The notes beneath the pieces are model-generated. The model was not told the origin of the DNA. It ran no database searches and saw only the letters and a program-made list of their open reading frames with translations. 64,000 nt of DNA from Tetrahymena elliotti 4EA. Taxonomy: Eukaryota > Ciliophora > Oligohymenophorea > Hymenostomatida > Tetrahymenidae. The stretch is taken from the NCBI GenBank assembly GCA_000231825.2, contig JH720297.1, positions 1,852,792-1,916,791 on the forward strand, written 5' to 3'. The translations under genes and the position numbers were made by a program. Positions 50,328 through 63,880 of the stretch are shown one piece after another (the stretch's first letter is position 1; each line of letters starts with the position of its first letter).

Positions 50328-53300
50328 TCATTATAATTTACCGTATTACTACAATTTATTTTGAGTGTTGAGAATATGAAGAATTTCCTCAAATTACTAT
50401 TTAATAGCATTTGAATTACAGTATTCATAGTACCTTTGAATCACATAATTTGCATATTGATCATTTACTAATTTCTCCAAATTCCTATTTTAACAATTAA
50501 ATTAATTTAGTAAAAAATTATTTTAATTTATGTAATACCAAAATTCATTTTCTGCGCTTTAGCAACTTACAATTTTCCATATTTCTTCTCTAAAATAATC
50601 ATCTCCAAATCTTATAGCCTTCTCTATAACATTACTATTATTTATTAATTATTTTATTCTCCATTCAAGTACTTGAAAATAGATATTATAAAAAAATATG
50701 TATTTTTTTATTTTACCTTCCAAATTTGTTTGTGCTCAAATCGATGAAGTAAGGGAGAAATACTCTATTCAACTACTAATTTATTATACAATTGTTTGGC
50801 AGCTTTTCTAAAATAAGCTATATCACATAATTTGAGTAGTAGTGTTGTGATAACTAATAAGCTTTTTTCACAATCCTCATTATTATTTGATGGATCTTTG
50901 TTTTTCAAAATAAAAAATATTTCAATTTCATATGAATAAATTATTTTCATAAAGAGTTTTAATCACAAAAAATCTAAATCCATTTGAATACTTTGTTGGT
51001 AAAATATTTTATTTTCAGTGATTTTGTTTTTGTGAAAATCAAAATGAAAAAATGAATTCCAAAAATGAAGAGTTTTTAATAAAATGAAATACCATTAATG
51101 TACTCTCTTTGAATTGATTGCTTGAATATTACTCAACTATATAATTAACTATTAGGCATCCGTACTACTCACCACAAAGGTATTTTTTGCTAAGCAAGTT
51201 GCTGCTTAGAAAATCAATATTTTGATTGCTAAATTCAAAGGGATCCAATAACTTTTATTTTTAATTAAAGCAAAAAATCTATGAATCCTATTCAAAATAT
51301 CATGAATTTTTTTACTTTGGTGTTAATGACTTTGAGAAGCTAAACTAAATCTTCTCCTTCAAGGATATTAAGATACTCCCTTATAATTTTTTATCCAAAT
51401 CTGCTAAAGTAGATTTATTCTACTTATTCACAATCCTTAAAAATTAAGTCTACATAATTCTAATAGTAATCTTCAAACTCTCTTTTTGCAACCTATTTTA
51501 TATGTATTACAATATAATTAATCAAATTAGAATAATAAAAATGTATTTTTAATTTACTTAAAGACATAAGATGAATATCTTACTGCCATATTAGTCATTA
51601 CAAACTATCTCATAATTATCATAAATTTTGGAAATAATCCATTCCTTGTGCCCTTAATTTCCTGTAAAATAAATTATTTTTTGGTTAATCTAAAATTGCT
51701 ATCAAAAATTGATGTATTCAAAACAATTAGCTAATATATCCTATTAAACACTTTTTTATATCTACTTAATATAAAATTAGATATTTTTTTAATGTAATTC
51801 TAAATACTACTTCTAAATAAAAAACAAAATGAATGATTTGAAAAAAATCATTGAGCAAATCTCTAATTTTTAATAATTTTACCTGATTCTAATACATTCT
51901 GTAGAATGAATTTGTAATAACGATGTGTAGAGAATTTAATAAGGTTGTTTTTTATTTCATTTTCAAATGTTTAAAATTTATTTTTTAAATACTCTTCTTG
52001 GAGTCTTTTTGAATCTGCTTCTTCTTTTTTGAAATCGCAGTAAGAGGGTTCATCTAGGTTGAGACTGGTTGATTTAATCGTTGTATTCAAATTTGAAGCA
52101 ACACTTTCGCTGCTATGTTGCGATTGATAGGAATAATTGCTATTTTTGATATGCTACTATTGCTAAACCTAAAGATTATGTTATGAAGACTAATTATTTT
52201 AAGTTGCAGCAACATCTTAATTGATTTCAAGGCTATAATTAGAATCTATGTTTGTGTTTGCGCTTGGATTAAAATTTAAGTTCTTGAATTTAAGCTTTTT
52301 TTCTTTGAGGGGCTCTTTTTATTAAAAAAATGAGTTAAGACTGGTGATAAAAAAAATATTGCTTTTATTTATTATTTTTCTTATGCAATTTCACTTTTTT
52401 TTTAATTGATTGATCAGGTGGTTAAGCAATTTAAGTAAAAAAATTGTTTGAAATCTTTGATTGAATTAAGAGTAAATAAAATTCAATCAGTCAATTTATA
52501 ATCTAATTACACATTCAATCAATTAGCAAACTAAATCTTAAAAATGCTGGTTTTAAATAAAATTTATCATTTGAAATATTAATGTTAAATTTTACTTTAC
52601 AAAAAACGCTTTAAAAATTTAGTGGCCTGAATTTTTTTTATTTCAAATCAGCTAAGAATCAAAAACTTTTTTTTATGACTGCATATTTCAAATTTGCTTT
52701 CAATTTTTTTTTTTTACTTTGCTAAATAGGAGATGAGGATAGGTTGTCAGAAATTGATTTATCTCTGTATAAGTCTTCGCTATTATTGTTATTTTGCTCA
52801 TGCTTCAACTAATTATTTGCTATGCTTCTTTTTTATAATATTATAAAATTAACCCTAGGAATAAAGAAAACTTTTTTTGCTTTTGGCTTATTGGTTTTTT
52901 GGTATTTATTTATTTTACTTTGTGTTGTTTATTTTGATGATTCCTAATAAAAGATTTTGGAATAATTAAAGAAAAAAATTAATAATGCGGATTTTTTTAA
53001 TAAAATTATGAATTTATTCATCAACTTTAATTATGTGTTTCTTGTTTGCTTGTATGCTGCTTATTGCTTTATTAATTTATTTGCTTTTGATGTCAATAAA
53101 AATCTTTTGTTTAATTTTTGTTGGAGACTGACACAAAAGTATCTTTTTTCATGCCTGTTTAATTGCACTAATTGGTCTTTACCTCTCACGTTCTTAATTG
53201 CCCTCTTATCCTAATCATAAATAAATATGTTTTAACAAATATATTGTGTTGTCATTATGCTTAGTTTCTCGTCAACACCCAATTTTGATTGATATTGATC

Positions 53301-53536
53301 AATTTCAATCAAATTTAAGGGTGGCAACAAACAAAACACAAATCAAATAAATGCATAAAGAATAAAGCAATACTCTCTGGTCCTTCATGCAAAATGTACT
53401 TTATTATTCTTGGATTAATGTAAGGAAAATGGATTAAACTATCCTCCCGCTCAGCATCAGCTGATTTACTCCTGTTAACAAAGAGGTGAGGAGAGTCTCT
53501 TTCAGAGTACAGCTATATCAAAATCTTTCTACTCAT
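50328..53536 (-). CDS. Pumilio/PUF-domain RNA-binding protein
   Basis: Predicted exons, 5' to 3': 53374-53536, one ending at 52718 with unresolved 5' border, 51883-52314, 51558-51661, 51316-51492, 51093-51251, 50717-50895, 50571-50634, 50328-50474. The N-terminal part is Gln/Asn/Ser-rich. The C-terminal part is a chain of Puf repeats: HRYYKFILQNVLES, NDQYGSKIFILCLQ, FSRFGQKIIREYLNIL, CGEQYGCLIVNYIVEQY, SQHYYSNYVIQLILEK, STNKFGSNVIEKAIRFG and VNDQYANYVIQRYYEYC. Each Puf repeat contacts one RNA base through residues on its second helix. The domain binds UGUR-type sites in mRNA 3' UTRs and lowers stability or translation. The first exon (MSRKILIQLYSERDSPHLFV) fits phase 1 at its donor, but its link to the next exon is uncertain. 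The short 64-nt exon and the acceptor before KLVNDQYANY are the weakest joins. Confidence 0.83.
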
Positions 53537-56485
53537 ATAATTTGCACTAACTTTTTTTAAAGGGAGAGAATACAGAATATATGTATATGTATGATGATGA
53601 TATGCTTAATATGAAAGTTTGCAAAAATTAAATTATATATTGCAAATACAAAGCAATCAATTACCTTTTAAAAAGTAAATACTAACACTAACAATATAAT
53701 AATAAATGACAATAATATATAATAATAATACAATTAAATTTTATATTATATTTTATCTTATTACCTTCTTCTTTCCTCTTTCACTAACAAAAATAAGCTC
53801 ATCGCATCATCAAGCATAATAAGTCATATTAATTTACATTTCTTACCAAATTCACTCCTCTTTTAATTCCAACATATATTAATATACTTTTTCATCTTTT
53901 CTCAAACAATCACATAAATATTAGCTCATCCATCCATTGCATCATTCCTCAAATTAACTTTTTACTACTAGCATTCAAACTTTTGGTATATCTTTATTAA
54001 CTGGCTACTTCATTTTTTACAACCTTAAATATTGAACTAACTACTATAGTGGAGCTGGATAAATAAAGCTCAGTTTTTTATAATTAATTCTTTCACCCTT
54101 CTTATTATTTCTTTTTTGCAAGTCTACAAGCTGGTTTCATAAATGAAGATCATCCTTTTTAAATGTAATCCTATTTTTCGCCTTTATTTTTATTGTAATT
54201 TGTAGAATTTAAAGGCCTATTATTAGATTTAATATCAACACTAAATAGATGTAATCACGTCACTCAAAGATAAAACCAACCATTCCCGATGAGCATATTA
54301 ATTAATTAATTATTTGTTTTCAAGCAGCCAACTATGAATGATTCTATCTTTCTTCTAATCAATCAATCAATCAAAAAAAAAACAAGCTTATCAAAAAAGT
54401 AGCGAGTAGAAACAGTTTTTTAGTCAAGTGCATATCTTTCCCTGTAATTCAAAGTATTAAGTTAAAAAAGATCTACTTAATAATCTACATGCTAATCCCC
54501 ATACATAAATATACATTAACCTAGCTCCTAAATTATTTTTATTTAGGATTAGTAGACCTATCATCTTAAAGTGTCTTCATGTTTACATGTTAAAAGTGAC
54601 ATAATTTGGTTTCTTAAAAACACAATTAAAGAAATAAAAATTCTAACTTAAATTCAGGGCATTTATTTAGAAATAATTAATTTGAAAAGGTTAATCAACA
54701 TCTTTGCGATAAAAAAGATTAAGCATATCTTATTTTTACAAAAAATTGTTTGATTAGTATGAAAATAGAAAAAGTAATATTTGATTAACTTCATTAATTT
54801 AATAAATATCTCATATTTTTTACCATAAAAAAGATATTTCTAATATCTAGAAATCTTCTCTTTTCTGTAAAAAGATATTCACTCATTCCTACCTTTTCTA
54901 ATTGATTTAAAATTTATTTACTATAAATTCATTCTTCAATTTAATCATAGAAAATCTATTATAATCTTAAATTAATTAAACACTTAAACTCCATCAAACA
55001 AGCCTAATAATACTTAATGCTCTAATAGTAAAATGATTTCATTAAATAGGATTTTCAAAATTTTTTATTAGCTTTTATACTATCTTTTAATAAAATAATT
55101 CAAGTAATATATTTATAATTTAAATGTGAATGTTACTTGATGATTGTCAAACAAAAATAATTGTTAGCTGAGTAAAAACAATTTAAAAAATGAGAAAAAA
55201 CTATGAATTTAGTTACTCATTAACACATATAAATCTTTCTCTAAAAAAAATTTTTTATTGATGATGTAATATTTAATTTAATTTAAAAAATTAATGATTC
55301 ACAAAATTCTAAAAATAATTTAGTAAATATTTGAAATAATCTTTTTTTGTGAATCAAATCTATTTATTTTTAGATTATTCTTAAATAAAAATATTAATTT
55401 CTTATTTAATAATTATGAACTTTGTCTGCATCCTACTTTAGCACAAAAATTTTTAAACAACATTACTTAAATTAAAATGCTTTATACATTCAGTTTAAAT
55501 AAATTTCTTGTATGTTAAATTAAAGATGTTTTTAAAAAAGCAAATAATATCTAATTAAATAGATTGCCTAAAGGGCATACTTCACTCTTTTTATTGAGTA
55601 AATAATAATATTTTAAATTATAATTTTTATATTGAGAGAATATTCTAAGGCTAGGATTTTTATTTACAGTTTTATCTAACTCTTCATAATTCTTCTTTAG
55701 TGTGTAAGATGAAGGAAACATAAATAAAAACTATCCAAATTAGCAAAAAAAAAAGTTAATTAAAAAACTTAATTTTGCATAGTAAAGTTAAGTAGAAAAG
55801 TGTTCGATCAATTAATCAATTTTTAGGCTAAAATTTTTAAATCAATATGCATTCTTGAGAAACTGATAAAATTAGAAATTTAAATAAGCTTTCAACTAAT
55901 AATAAAATTAAACAATTGTCAATCATTATCAAATTATATTAACTATGATGGAAACTCCTCAAGTAAAAAATATTAATAGATTAATTTGATTGATTACTTT
56001 TTTATTTAATTTTTAAATTACAAAATATGAGATAAAATTATAATTTACTTAATCACTATAAAACCCCTAGAAAATTACCCCGTTGGATATTTTTAGTGAT
56101 GGGAAAAATAGGAAGATATCAAAATATTTTTTATTTTGGGTAAGGAATTAAGATTCAATTTTAAAAGAAAAATAAAATTTTTTTTCCTCTAATTTTAGGA
56201 AATATGTATAAAATTTGATAAAAAAAAGCTATCAATCAATAATAAAAGAAAATGCTGGAAGGAAAATTTTAATTTAGGACAAATCGTAATAAATTAATGA
56301 AATAAAAATATTTTTTAATTAATTTTAATTTTAAAATGAATATGTGAAAGGATATGTTCAGGAAATATTTTATACTAAGGATTAGTAAAAATATATAAAT
56401 AAATAATATAAAAGAATAAATTTTTATTATTCTTTATTTTTTAAGCATTGTTTAGTTATTTAGTGAGTTAGTTAACTCATTTTAG
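53537..56485. other. Long spacer upstream of PUF gene
   Basis: About 2.9 kb, AT-rich. The part nearest the PUF gene (53700-54200) is pyrimidine-rich on the plus strand. ATTA and AATC tetranucleotide runs occur at 54297-54375. No exon recognised on either strand. Confidence 0.5.
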
Positions 56486-58998
56486 TCAGTTATTTTATTC
56501 CTTTTACTTTTATTTTTATTCATCTTCCTCTTGTAATCTTACACAGAAATTGTATGTTTATAAATCATCATCTTCATCAAAATCCTCTATTTCTTCTACA
56601 AGGTATGGAGATTGCACTAGCTATTCATATCTCCTATTTCCTTCCATTATTCCTAAATTACACATTGATAAAGCTGCTGTCTTTTTATCTTCAAGGTGAA
56701 CTGCACACTAAAATAAATTAAATATATAAAATTAATTTAATATCCATTTTTTATTGTTTGTTTTATACTTCTATTGCATCCCTTAAAACTTAAATTGCAT
56801 TATCTGAATTTCTAAAAGCCATTTTTGAAGTAATTTAAGTGATATGAAGAAGACAGTCTAACTACAATTTTTTATTTCCTATTTTCATGCTCAACTCTCT
56901 GCAACTCTAAATTTTAAGCAAAGATTTATATAAAATTTTAATATTGAATTAATGTAAAATTAACTGTAAAGCTATCAAGAGCTTCTTCATATTAATGACT
57001 CTTGTAGTAACTTACTCCCAATTATCCATATGCTAAACATTTACTTTCCACTTCCTAATTAATTTTTTTCATATTAAAAAATAAATACATGCATACATAT
57101 TGTCAATTTACTTCTCTTTATTTTGCCCAATCAAGAGCTTTTTTAAAATTAACAATAGACTCAGCTAAATGGTCTATTTTTCTGAATGCTATTCCTATGT
57201 TATAGAAACCTGCATAAGAATTTTCCAAGTCAGAAAGTTGTATGTTTTATTCATGATATTCTATTGATTTTTCATAGTTTCCAATATTAAAATAATTAAC
57301 TGCAATTCTGTTTGCACCCAAAGCAAGCCCAATTTTATCCTCCATCATTTTTGCACATGTGAAGAATTGTTTGTAAAATTTTATAGCCTTTTTAAAAAAA
57401 TGAATTAATTATGATTAATGAGAAAAAAGAGTAATTTAAATCATTACTTCATTATATTATTTATTTGATTCATAAACCATTCCCAAGTAAAAACTTAAGT
57501 GAGCCTCTTTTTATATATCACCAGCTTGCATACCTGCTTTTGCTCTTACCAGCAAATCCTTTATGTTACTTTTACTGTCTTTAAAATTATGAGTCAAAGG
57601 AACAGATGGGGCATAACTTTTTTTAATTTACAAATAATTCAACTTATAGATGTTATAAATATAATTGATGATTATTCAGCTTAATTAAGTAAATAAAATG
57701 TAAATGTGATTGACAATAATTTAGCTTAAAGTAAATCGATTGACAAAAAGCAATTTAAATTTATCATCTGATGATTTTGAATAGCTCTTAAATATTTAAA
57801 AATATGGTTTTATTTATCACCAATATCTAAAGCTAAACTTATTCTTCTTCTTATTATAATATAATTCATATGCTTAAACTTAACTGAACTAATAAATTGA
57901 CTGATTTTATTTCATTTGATTTAAAAAACTTTACCCATTTCCTGGTGTTAAAGGTGAAGCGATAGTGGCATTGGGAAGATCTGGAGGCTAAACTTATATT
58001 TACTGGTCAAAGAAATACTCATCTTTAGGATGAGTTGTGTCAAGTTACAGGGTTGACTCTATAACTTGAATATTTTCTGTTAATAGCTTTTCAGCCTCTT
58101 TACGAGGAGAGAAATTGAATTTGCTGTTTGTCTTTGCAAAGATATCCTCTTTTAATGATGCATTAGCACCTGTTAAAGTCTTTCCCATATATTTTTAAAT
58201 ATTAGTGATTTGCTGAGGATCAAGAAACTTTGCATTTGTTTTCATTTTTTCATTTTCTTCATTGTATATGTGTAGAATCTTTTCATATTATTTGGCTCTA
58301 TCATGATGGAACAAATTCTCAAAATCTTTTTCTTTTTCTTTTAAATCCTCTAACTTCTTTTCTTTTGGTGCAACAAATATCTCTTTGAACATTTAAAAAT
58401 CACTTTCCTACCTTCTAAGTGGCTTATTTTTGAATTATTGAGGCTATTTTACTCTAAAAGCAATTGGCTACAAGTTTTTAAATTCTTTTACTTTTTATTT
58501 TTCATCTATTTTTGCTACTTCTAGTTACTCTATCTTGCCTTCTAAGTCGACAAGAACCTCCTTACTAACATAAGTTATAGTCTTTACCTTCTCATTTACA
58601 TTATAACGAGATGGTAATAATGGCTTAAAAGTTGGGTCTTTAAATGGAGTATCAAAATTGCTTTTTGTCATAGGAAGTGTTCCATGAGACTAAAAAAATT
58701 TATTTGAACTTGTCTTATTCATAGCATTTTTAGAAGGTGAATTCTACACTATTCTAAATCTCTTTGATTAACTGGTTTTGAGATATTCTCTAGTTTACTC
58801 ACTTTAAAGCTAGCTTGTATTTTAATTATTCTCTGTGTTTTCTAACGATTAAAGCTATTTACTTCCATTATCCTTATTCATTGCATTTCTTGAAGGCGAA
58901 TTCTATCCTAGTCTTTTAGATTAACTTGTTTTCAAATTCTCTCTTGTTTAATCTGTCTTTAAATGCATATTAGCATTTTAACTATTTTGAGTATTCAT
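56486..58998 (-). CDS. TPR-repeat protein, possibly axonemal TTC29-like
   Basis: Six exons join in phase (57935-58998, 57448-57616, 57112-57387, 56965-57054, 56769-56906, 56486-56707), giving 652 residues. The first 355 residues are basic, Ser/Asn/Lys-rich, with an internal repeat: LKTSQSKRLGQNSPSRNAMN recurs as LKTSQSKRFRIVQNSPSKNA. A helical Lys/Glu-rich stretch follows. Residues 370-600 are tetratricopeptide repeats, for example GMQAGDIQKEAHLSFYLGMV and IGNYEKSIEYHEQNIQLSDL, then an acidic tail (EEIEDFDEDDDLQ). TPRs form a protein-binding superhelix. The opening RAKAGMQ.GDI segment and repeat order recall TTC29, an axonemal protein needed for ciliary beating, but the long N-terminal region is unusual, so this is a suggestion only. 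Confidence 0.82.
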
Positions 58999-60146
58999 TT
59001 TAGATTTGTGTATATGTATATTTAACTTTTCAGCCTTTAAAATATTTCTTCAGATCCTCCAAATTATAAATGTTTCTTTACTATCTGAGTATTGTATTTT
59101 AAATGTTTTGAAAAATGCTAATAAATGGCTATAAAAACTATTTTAAGCTATTTTATGTGTATTTGTTTACAAGACTATTTTTCAAATGATGTAACTAATC
59201 TTTGAACTGTTTTTAATATATAATTAATTGATTTAGAGAATGAATGCAATATTATTATTATTAAACTAATTGAATCAGCAAATAAATCTTCATGTTATGC
59301 TTAAAATCTCGTAATTAGCAGATAAGTAAATTAATAGACTATTCATTTAATATCTTAATATATAACTTAAAAATATTTATAACTACACAAACAAACATAC
59401 AAACACATTTTACAAACTCTATTACTTTAAAGTACAATGATATGCATTTAAAATAAATTAAAATAAGATTTAATAAATTTATTTAAATTATTTAAAAACA
59501 AAAATCTAATTTGTCCAAGTAATTTTAATTTCACAATAATTTTACTAAAACAATATTCTTAAAATCAAATTATAAAAAATTAAAATAAATCTAATTTAAA
59601 TAAAATTCATGAACCTAAAAAGCATTACAAAAATTTTTTTAAAATATTTATCCAAATTTTTGTAGAACGTTTTAAAATAATAATCAATGTTTTGAAATAA
59701 TTTTTGAATTATCTTTGTAATATTTTTAACAATTTATTTTAAGTAAAAAAGAGGAGAGTATAAAAAATATATAAATTAAAATTTCTTTACCAAGTTAAGT
59801 TAAAAAATTGAACAAATAAATACCTTAATAGAAATTTAAAAAAAAAGTCATCCTCCTCTTAATAAATTATTCTATTGAAATAAAAAATTAATTTAATTTT
59901 TGTATTTTGTTATTAATTTATCTAAATTTAGTAAACTATTTGTTATTGGTGAATAATCTCAGGTTATTTTAAAACTTTATCAAACCATCTAATAATAAAC
60001 TAAATAACTTAAAAATTAAAAATTAGTTAAATATTTGGTAGAAGTTAGAAATAATAGAATGAATAAAGAGATAAATAGATAGTTAGTTACATTATTATTT
60101 AACAATACATTTATTTTATTATTTTTTTATAATAGTATTTATTTCA
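58999..60146. other. Spacer, nothing seen
   Basis: About 1.1 kb of AT-rich sequence between the TPR gene start and the kinase gene stop, both on the minus strand. It must hold the TPR promoter. No repeat or exon recognised. Confidence 0.5.
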
Positions 60147-62723
60147 TCAGAAATTGGGATTTCTTTGTAGGACTGAATTAGAATAATTGATAGCTTGTTG
60201 AATTGTTTATTAAGCATTAGGGGCACTATTTATATAACTGCCTTAGTTTTGGGGTTATTGTTATGAGAATTAAATATCTTATGGAATTCCATTTTAATAT
60301 TGGGTAAATTAGGCAGAAGTGGCAGAAGAGTTATTTTAAGCATTATCAAATGAACCTGTTTGAGAGATGTTATGATTATTATTATTGTTGTTGTTATTGC
60401 TGATACTAACTCCTGATAATTAAAATTGTTAGACAGGAGTAAAATTCTACTACTAAATAGGCTAAATATTGTTAAAAGAAACAGATTAGAATGGTTTCTC
60501 TGCTACAGATTGAGGATTTTAATAAATTAAATTAATAGGAGAGTAGGTTAAGGATGTGTTATTTTAGGTATTGCTTGGGGTAAGTGTGCCGTTAGCTTAA
60601 ATGTTATTTTATTGATTGTTATGAGGAGTATTTTCAGTTGCTAAGCTTGTCACATTCAAATTACTTTGTTATTACTAAGACTATTATGTTTATAATTGAT
60701 TTAATGGAATTTATTAAATTTAAGCCTACTAACTTAATCCTATTTAATTTTGTTAAGTTTGTAATGAAGTCGCTATTTGTGGTTGAATTCCAAAAGTATT
60801 TACTTAAGGATTTTGAATGAAAGAGCTATTAGCATTTGAAGAAGGAGCCATTAGAATGTATTACTGGTTTTACTATTAAATTTACTACTAACCACCATTT
60901 TGTGATTGCAACAAAGGTACCTATTACTACTATTACTATAATTAAATAAATTACTTATTTTATTTAAAAGAGACTAATATCTAATTACTTGTTGCAAAGG
61001 AAGCTATTATTATTGCTACAATTATGCATTGCCATTCATTTAATAATTTACAGTAGATTATGTTGGACTAAAAGCAACTGGTGTGGCTACTTGTTGTTGA
61101 TAATTTTAACTTGGTTACATCATAGGAGTAACTGCTGCCTAAGTATTTTAAAGAAAAAGAAACTATTAATTATTTTATCAATTATTTTTCATAAAATTTA
61201 TTTAAGTTTATGGTCTTAAAAATATACAGATGTGAAGTTAGTTGGGGTGTTACTCTATTAGAATACTAATTTAGAATGAGCTAAATAGCTTTTATCAGGA
61301 GAATATTTCACTTAAGACATGGCAGGAGATGAAGTTTAAACCACAGAAATTGATTGATTCAAGAGGTTGATTCCTTATGCATTAGCTGCTGGGTTCATGC
61401 TGTACATAATAGAAGGGCTAATATTAACTCCACTCTAAAGAATTAAATTCTAATCTGGATGAACATAATTTTATTTCACAGTGACATAATCAGCAGAAAA
61501 GGGAGTTAAAGATTGAATTTATTGTCTGTAAGGAGTCAAAATTGCTGAAATTTCATGGAAAGTAGGTCTTTAGAATTCTTCTTTATTGAGCATTTCTCTT
61601 AACAAATTAACAAGGAATCCTGAATACATAAGTCTAGCTTTTTATAGAAAATCGTCAACTAAGTTGTATCTGATTTCGCAAGATGAATAATCATAGAAAT
61701 TGAGTGCTTTGAAAAGAGTACAGCATTCTAACATAGTCATACCTAGAGAATAAACATCAGATTTAAAATGGTTATGCGAGGGCCTTTTCTCTTTGTGAGC
61801 ATATGCATTCATTAACAAAGGAGATAAATAAGGAGTATCTCCATCAAAAAGAGCTTTTACAAAACCTATTTTATTTAAAACATTTAAAAATTGATTGATT
61901 GATGGATCGATGAATTAATCAATGTATTATTTGGTTTTTTTGCTTTCTTTTTATCATGCATGATTTATTCTGAATAATTTTTATGATATTTTAAACCAGC
62001 TCATTAAATAATAAAAGTTATTAAATGTATTTGATTTTTTTAATTTATATTATTCAGAATTTATAACTGCTTGAAAGCTTTTACATTAAAAAATAAATTA
62101 TTACCATTTTTGGATTGGTTTACTATACCATTATCTGCCAACTTAACTTATCCAGCAACTGTTAAGAGTACATTTATAGGTCTTATATCGCCATGATAAA
62201 TTTTATTAGACTCAAAGAAGGAACAAGCATTGACCATAGAGTCAATTAAGTACCATATTTCTGGCTCACTAAAGTACTTCTATTCAGGAAGTCTCTTTTC
62301 AAGTTCTTTTTCTAAATTCAAGCTGTAATATTCATAATAGCAGTTTATTTTAGAGAAGTCTCCACAAATTTAGGTTTCTGAATGCTAATTAAACCCTATC
62401 ATCTTTAAAACATTTGGGTGATTTATTTTTATACGCCTGTTGCATTGACGAAGGAATTAATTATAGTTATCCTCATCTCCACACCAATGACCCTTCAAGA
62501 AAACATACTTATCTGTTCCTTTCTCCTTGTATATTTCTATTTTTAATAAAACCAAATTAAACTCCATCAAATAAAATCAATCAATGATGAAAGTAATTAT
62601 TTATTTACAAATATCTCCAAAGCGAGGATCCTTTTTTTCCCTGACAAATGTATAATCCTTTTATATTTTTGATGATATGTTGTTAGAACTACCATCATCA
62701 CCTGAACTAATATCGTTACCCAT
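60147..62723 (-). CDS. Divergent protein kinase with Gln/Asn-rich tail
   Basis: Five exons (62609-62723, 62105-62536, 61228-61865, 60989-61138, 60147-60935) give 707 residues. The protein starts MGNDISS, a good N-myristoylation context. A kinase fold covers about 20-320: KYVFLKGHWC (beta-3 Lys), a helix C without the usual Glu, INHPNVLKMIGF, catalytic loop IYHGDIRPINVLL, LADNG in place of DFG, an APE-region TPYLSPLL, SDVYSLGMTMLECC, and the final Arg in FQRPTFHEI. The HGD Asp and downstream Asn are kept, but Arg of HRD, Phe of DFG and the helix C Glu are not, so activity is doubtful. The last 350 residues are rich in Gln, Asn, Ser and Pro with poly-Gln runs and are probably disordered. Likely a membrane-tethered signalling protein or scaffold. 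Confidence 0.87.
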
Positions 62724-63590
62724 TTATAATAATTATTCCTACTCTAAGTTTTTAAAAATTGTATTTCTTTTCAGAAAGATAAAAAATCTGTGATTATTTT
62801 CAATAATTTATTTTTTTAAGATAAATTTCTTTTTATTTAAATTGATTCAATGTTTTTTCTTTGTTAACTACTCTTTAAAGATTGTCATGGATTCATTTAT
62901 TTTTATTTATTTATTTATTCGTTCATTCATTCATTGATTTGTTTATTTATTATAAAGCCAATATTTTATTATGTGCTGTTAAAATTTTAAGTTTCCTAAA
63001 CATGATATTCAAATTCTCCATAGATTTTGAAATTCTAAATAAAATTTATTGATGAATGTAATAATAGGCATTTAAATTTTTTCAAGTATATTTTAATTTT
63101 TTTCTTAGCTGAAATAAAAACCATAAATTAACTTTTGGCTTTACAATATTATTCGTTTATTGCAAATTAAGGTTATTAAATTAACTGCAAATAACTCTTT
63201 GTTTTAATGTCAAAATTAAAAATATTTGTTAATTTAAAAACTTCTAAAAATTTTATGTAAAACTAAAAATAATTGATCCTCATTATTTTTATTAGTTTAC
63301 TGTATTATTTTTGTTAAAAATAATCATAATCTCAATATTTTTAAAAAATAATTATAATTTTATAAATATTTTTTTTAAAAAGGAAACAAAGAAAATAAAG
63401 TAGTATTTAAGAGGAAATATGTTACTCTTTTCAATTTCAATTAATAATAAATTAATTGCTATTCAATGAATGTCTTTATAAAACAATAATTAAGATGATT
63501 TATAAAAATTTAATGGCTAAAACACAAAATAAATAAAGAAATTTTAAGATATCTTTTATCTGATTAATATCAGCAAAATCTTAATTTTGA
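62724..63590. other. Spacer upstream of kinase gene
   Basis: AT-rich spacer with TTTA/ATTC/TTCA tetranucleotide runs at about 62885-62955. It must hold the kinase promoter. No exon recognised. Confidence 0.45.
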
Positions 63591-63599
63591 TACTTTTCA

Positions 63600-63880
63600 T
63601 GTAATTTCATACAAATTTTTGATTTAGTACAGCTTTTGAAATTAATAGAAAATTCTTAAGATTGTTTAATATTAAAGTAAATTAGTTAAATATCCAAAAA
63701 AGAGTAAATACTTTAATGATTTCCCTGCAAAGGTTATAATAGTTAAGTTATAAGTAACCTTCTTTCGGTAGATATGGCTTTGACATATTGAACTAAAAGC
63801 ACAATTTTGGCAAGCTTTAGTATTATTTTAGCCAGAGCAATGAGCCTAAATAAAACTAAGATCAGGCACAAAATAATACA
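63600..63880 (-). CDS. Possible exon of a minus-strand gene running off the window
   Basis: Less AT-rich than its surroundings. One minus-strand frame reads CSGQNNTKACQNCAFSSICQ with four closely spaced Cys and stays open for about 95 codons. A second frame contains a possible start, MSKPYLPKEGYL. I cannot decide between them, nor place the splice sites. A TTTTACTAAA..TGATCTTAG acceptor-like stretch precedes it on that strand. It may also be a structured RNA; no known RNA was recognised. Confidence 0.25.

Noticed and set aside
50189..50428. Minus-strand frame of 79 codons at the 3' end of the PUF gene
   Set aside because: It overlaps the last PUF exon in a different frame. The PUF repeat sequence VNDQYANYVIQR fixes the correct frame, which ends at TGA 50328-50330.
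50765..50950. Minus-strand frame of 61 codons
   Set aside because: A neighbouring frame of the same bases encodes the Puf repeat SQHYYSNYVIQLILEK, so this is out of frame.
53008..53214. Plus-strand frame with many Phe, Leu and Cys
   Set aside because: The minus strand is open here in the frame of the PUF gene. The plus-strand frame is likely a shadow.
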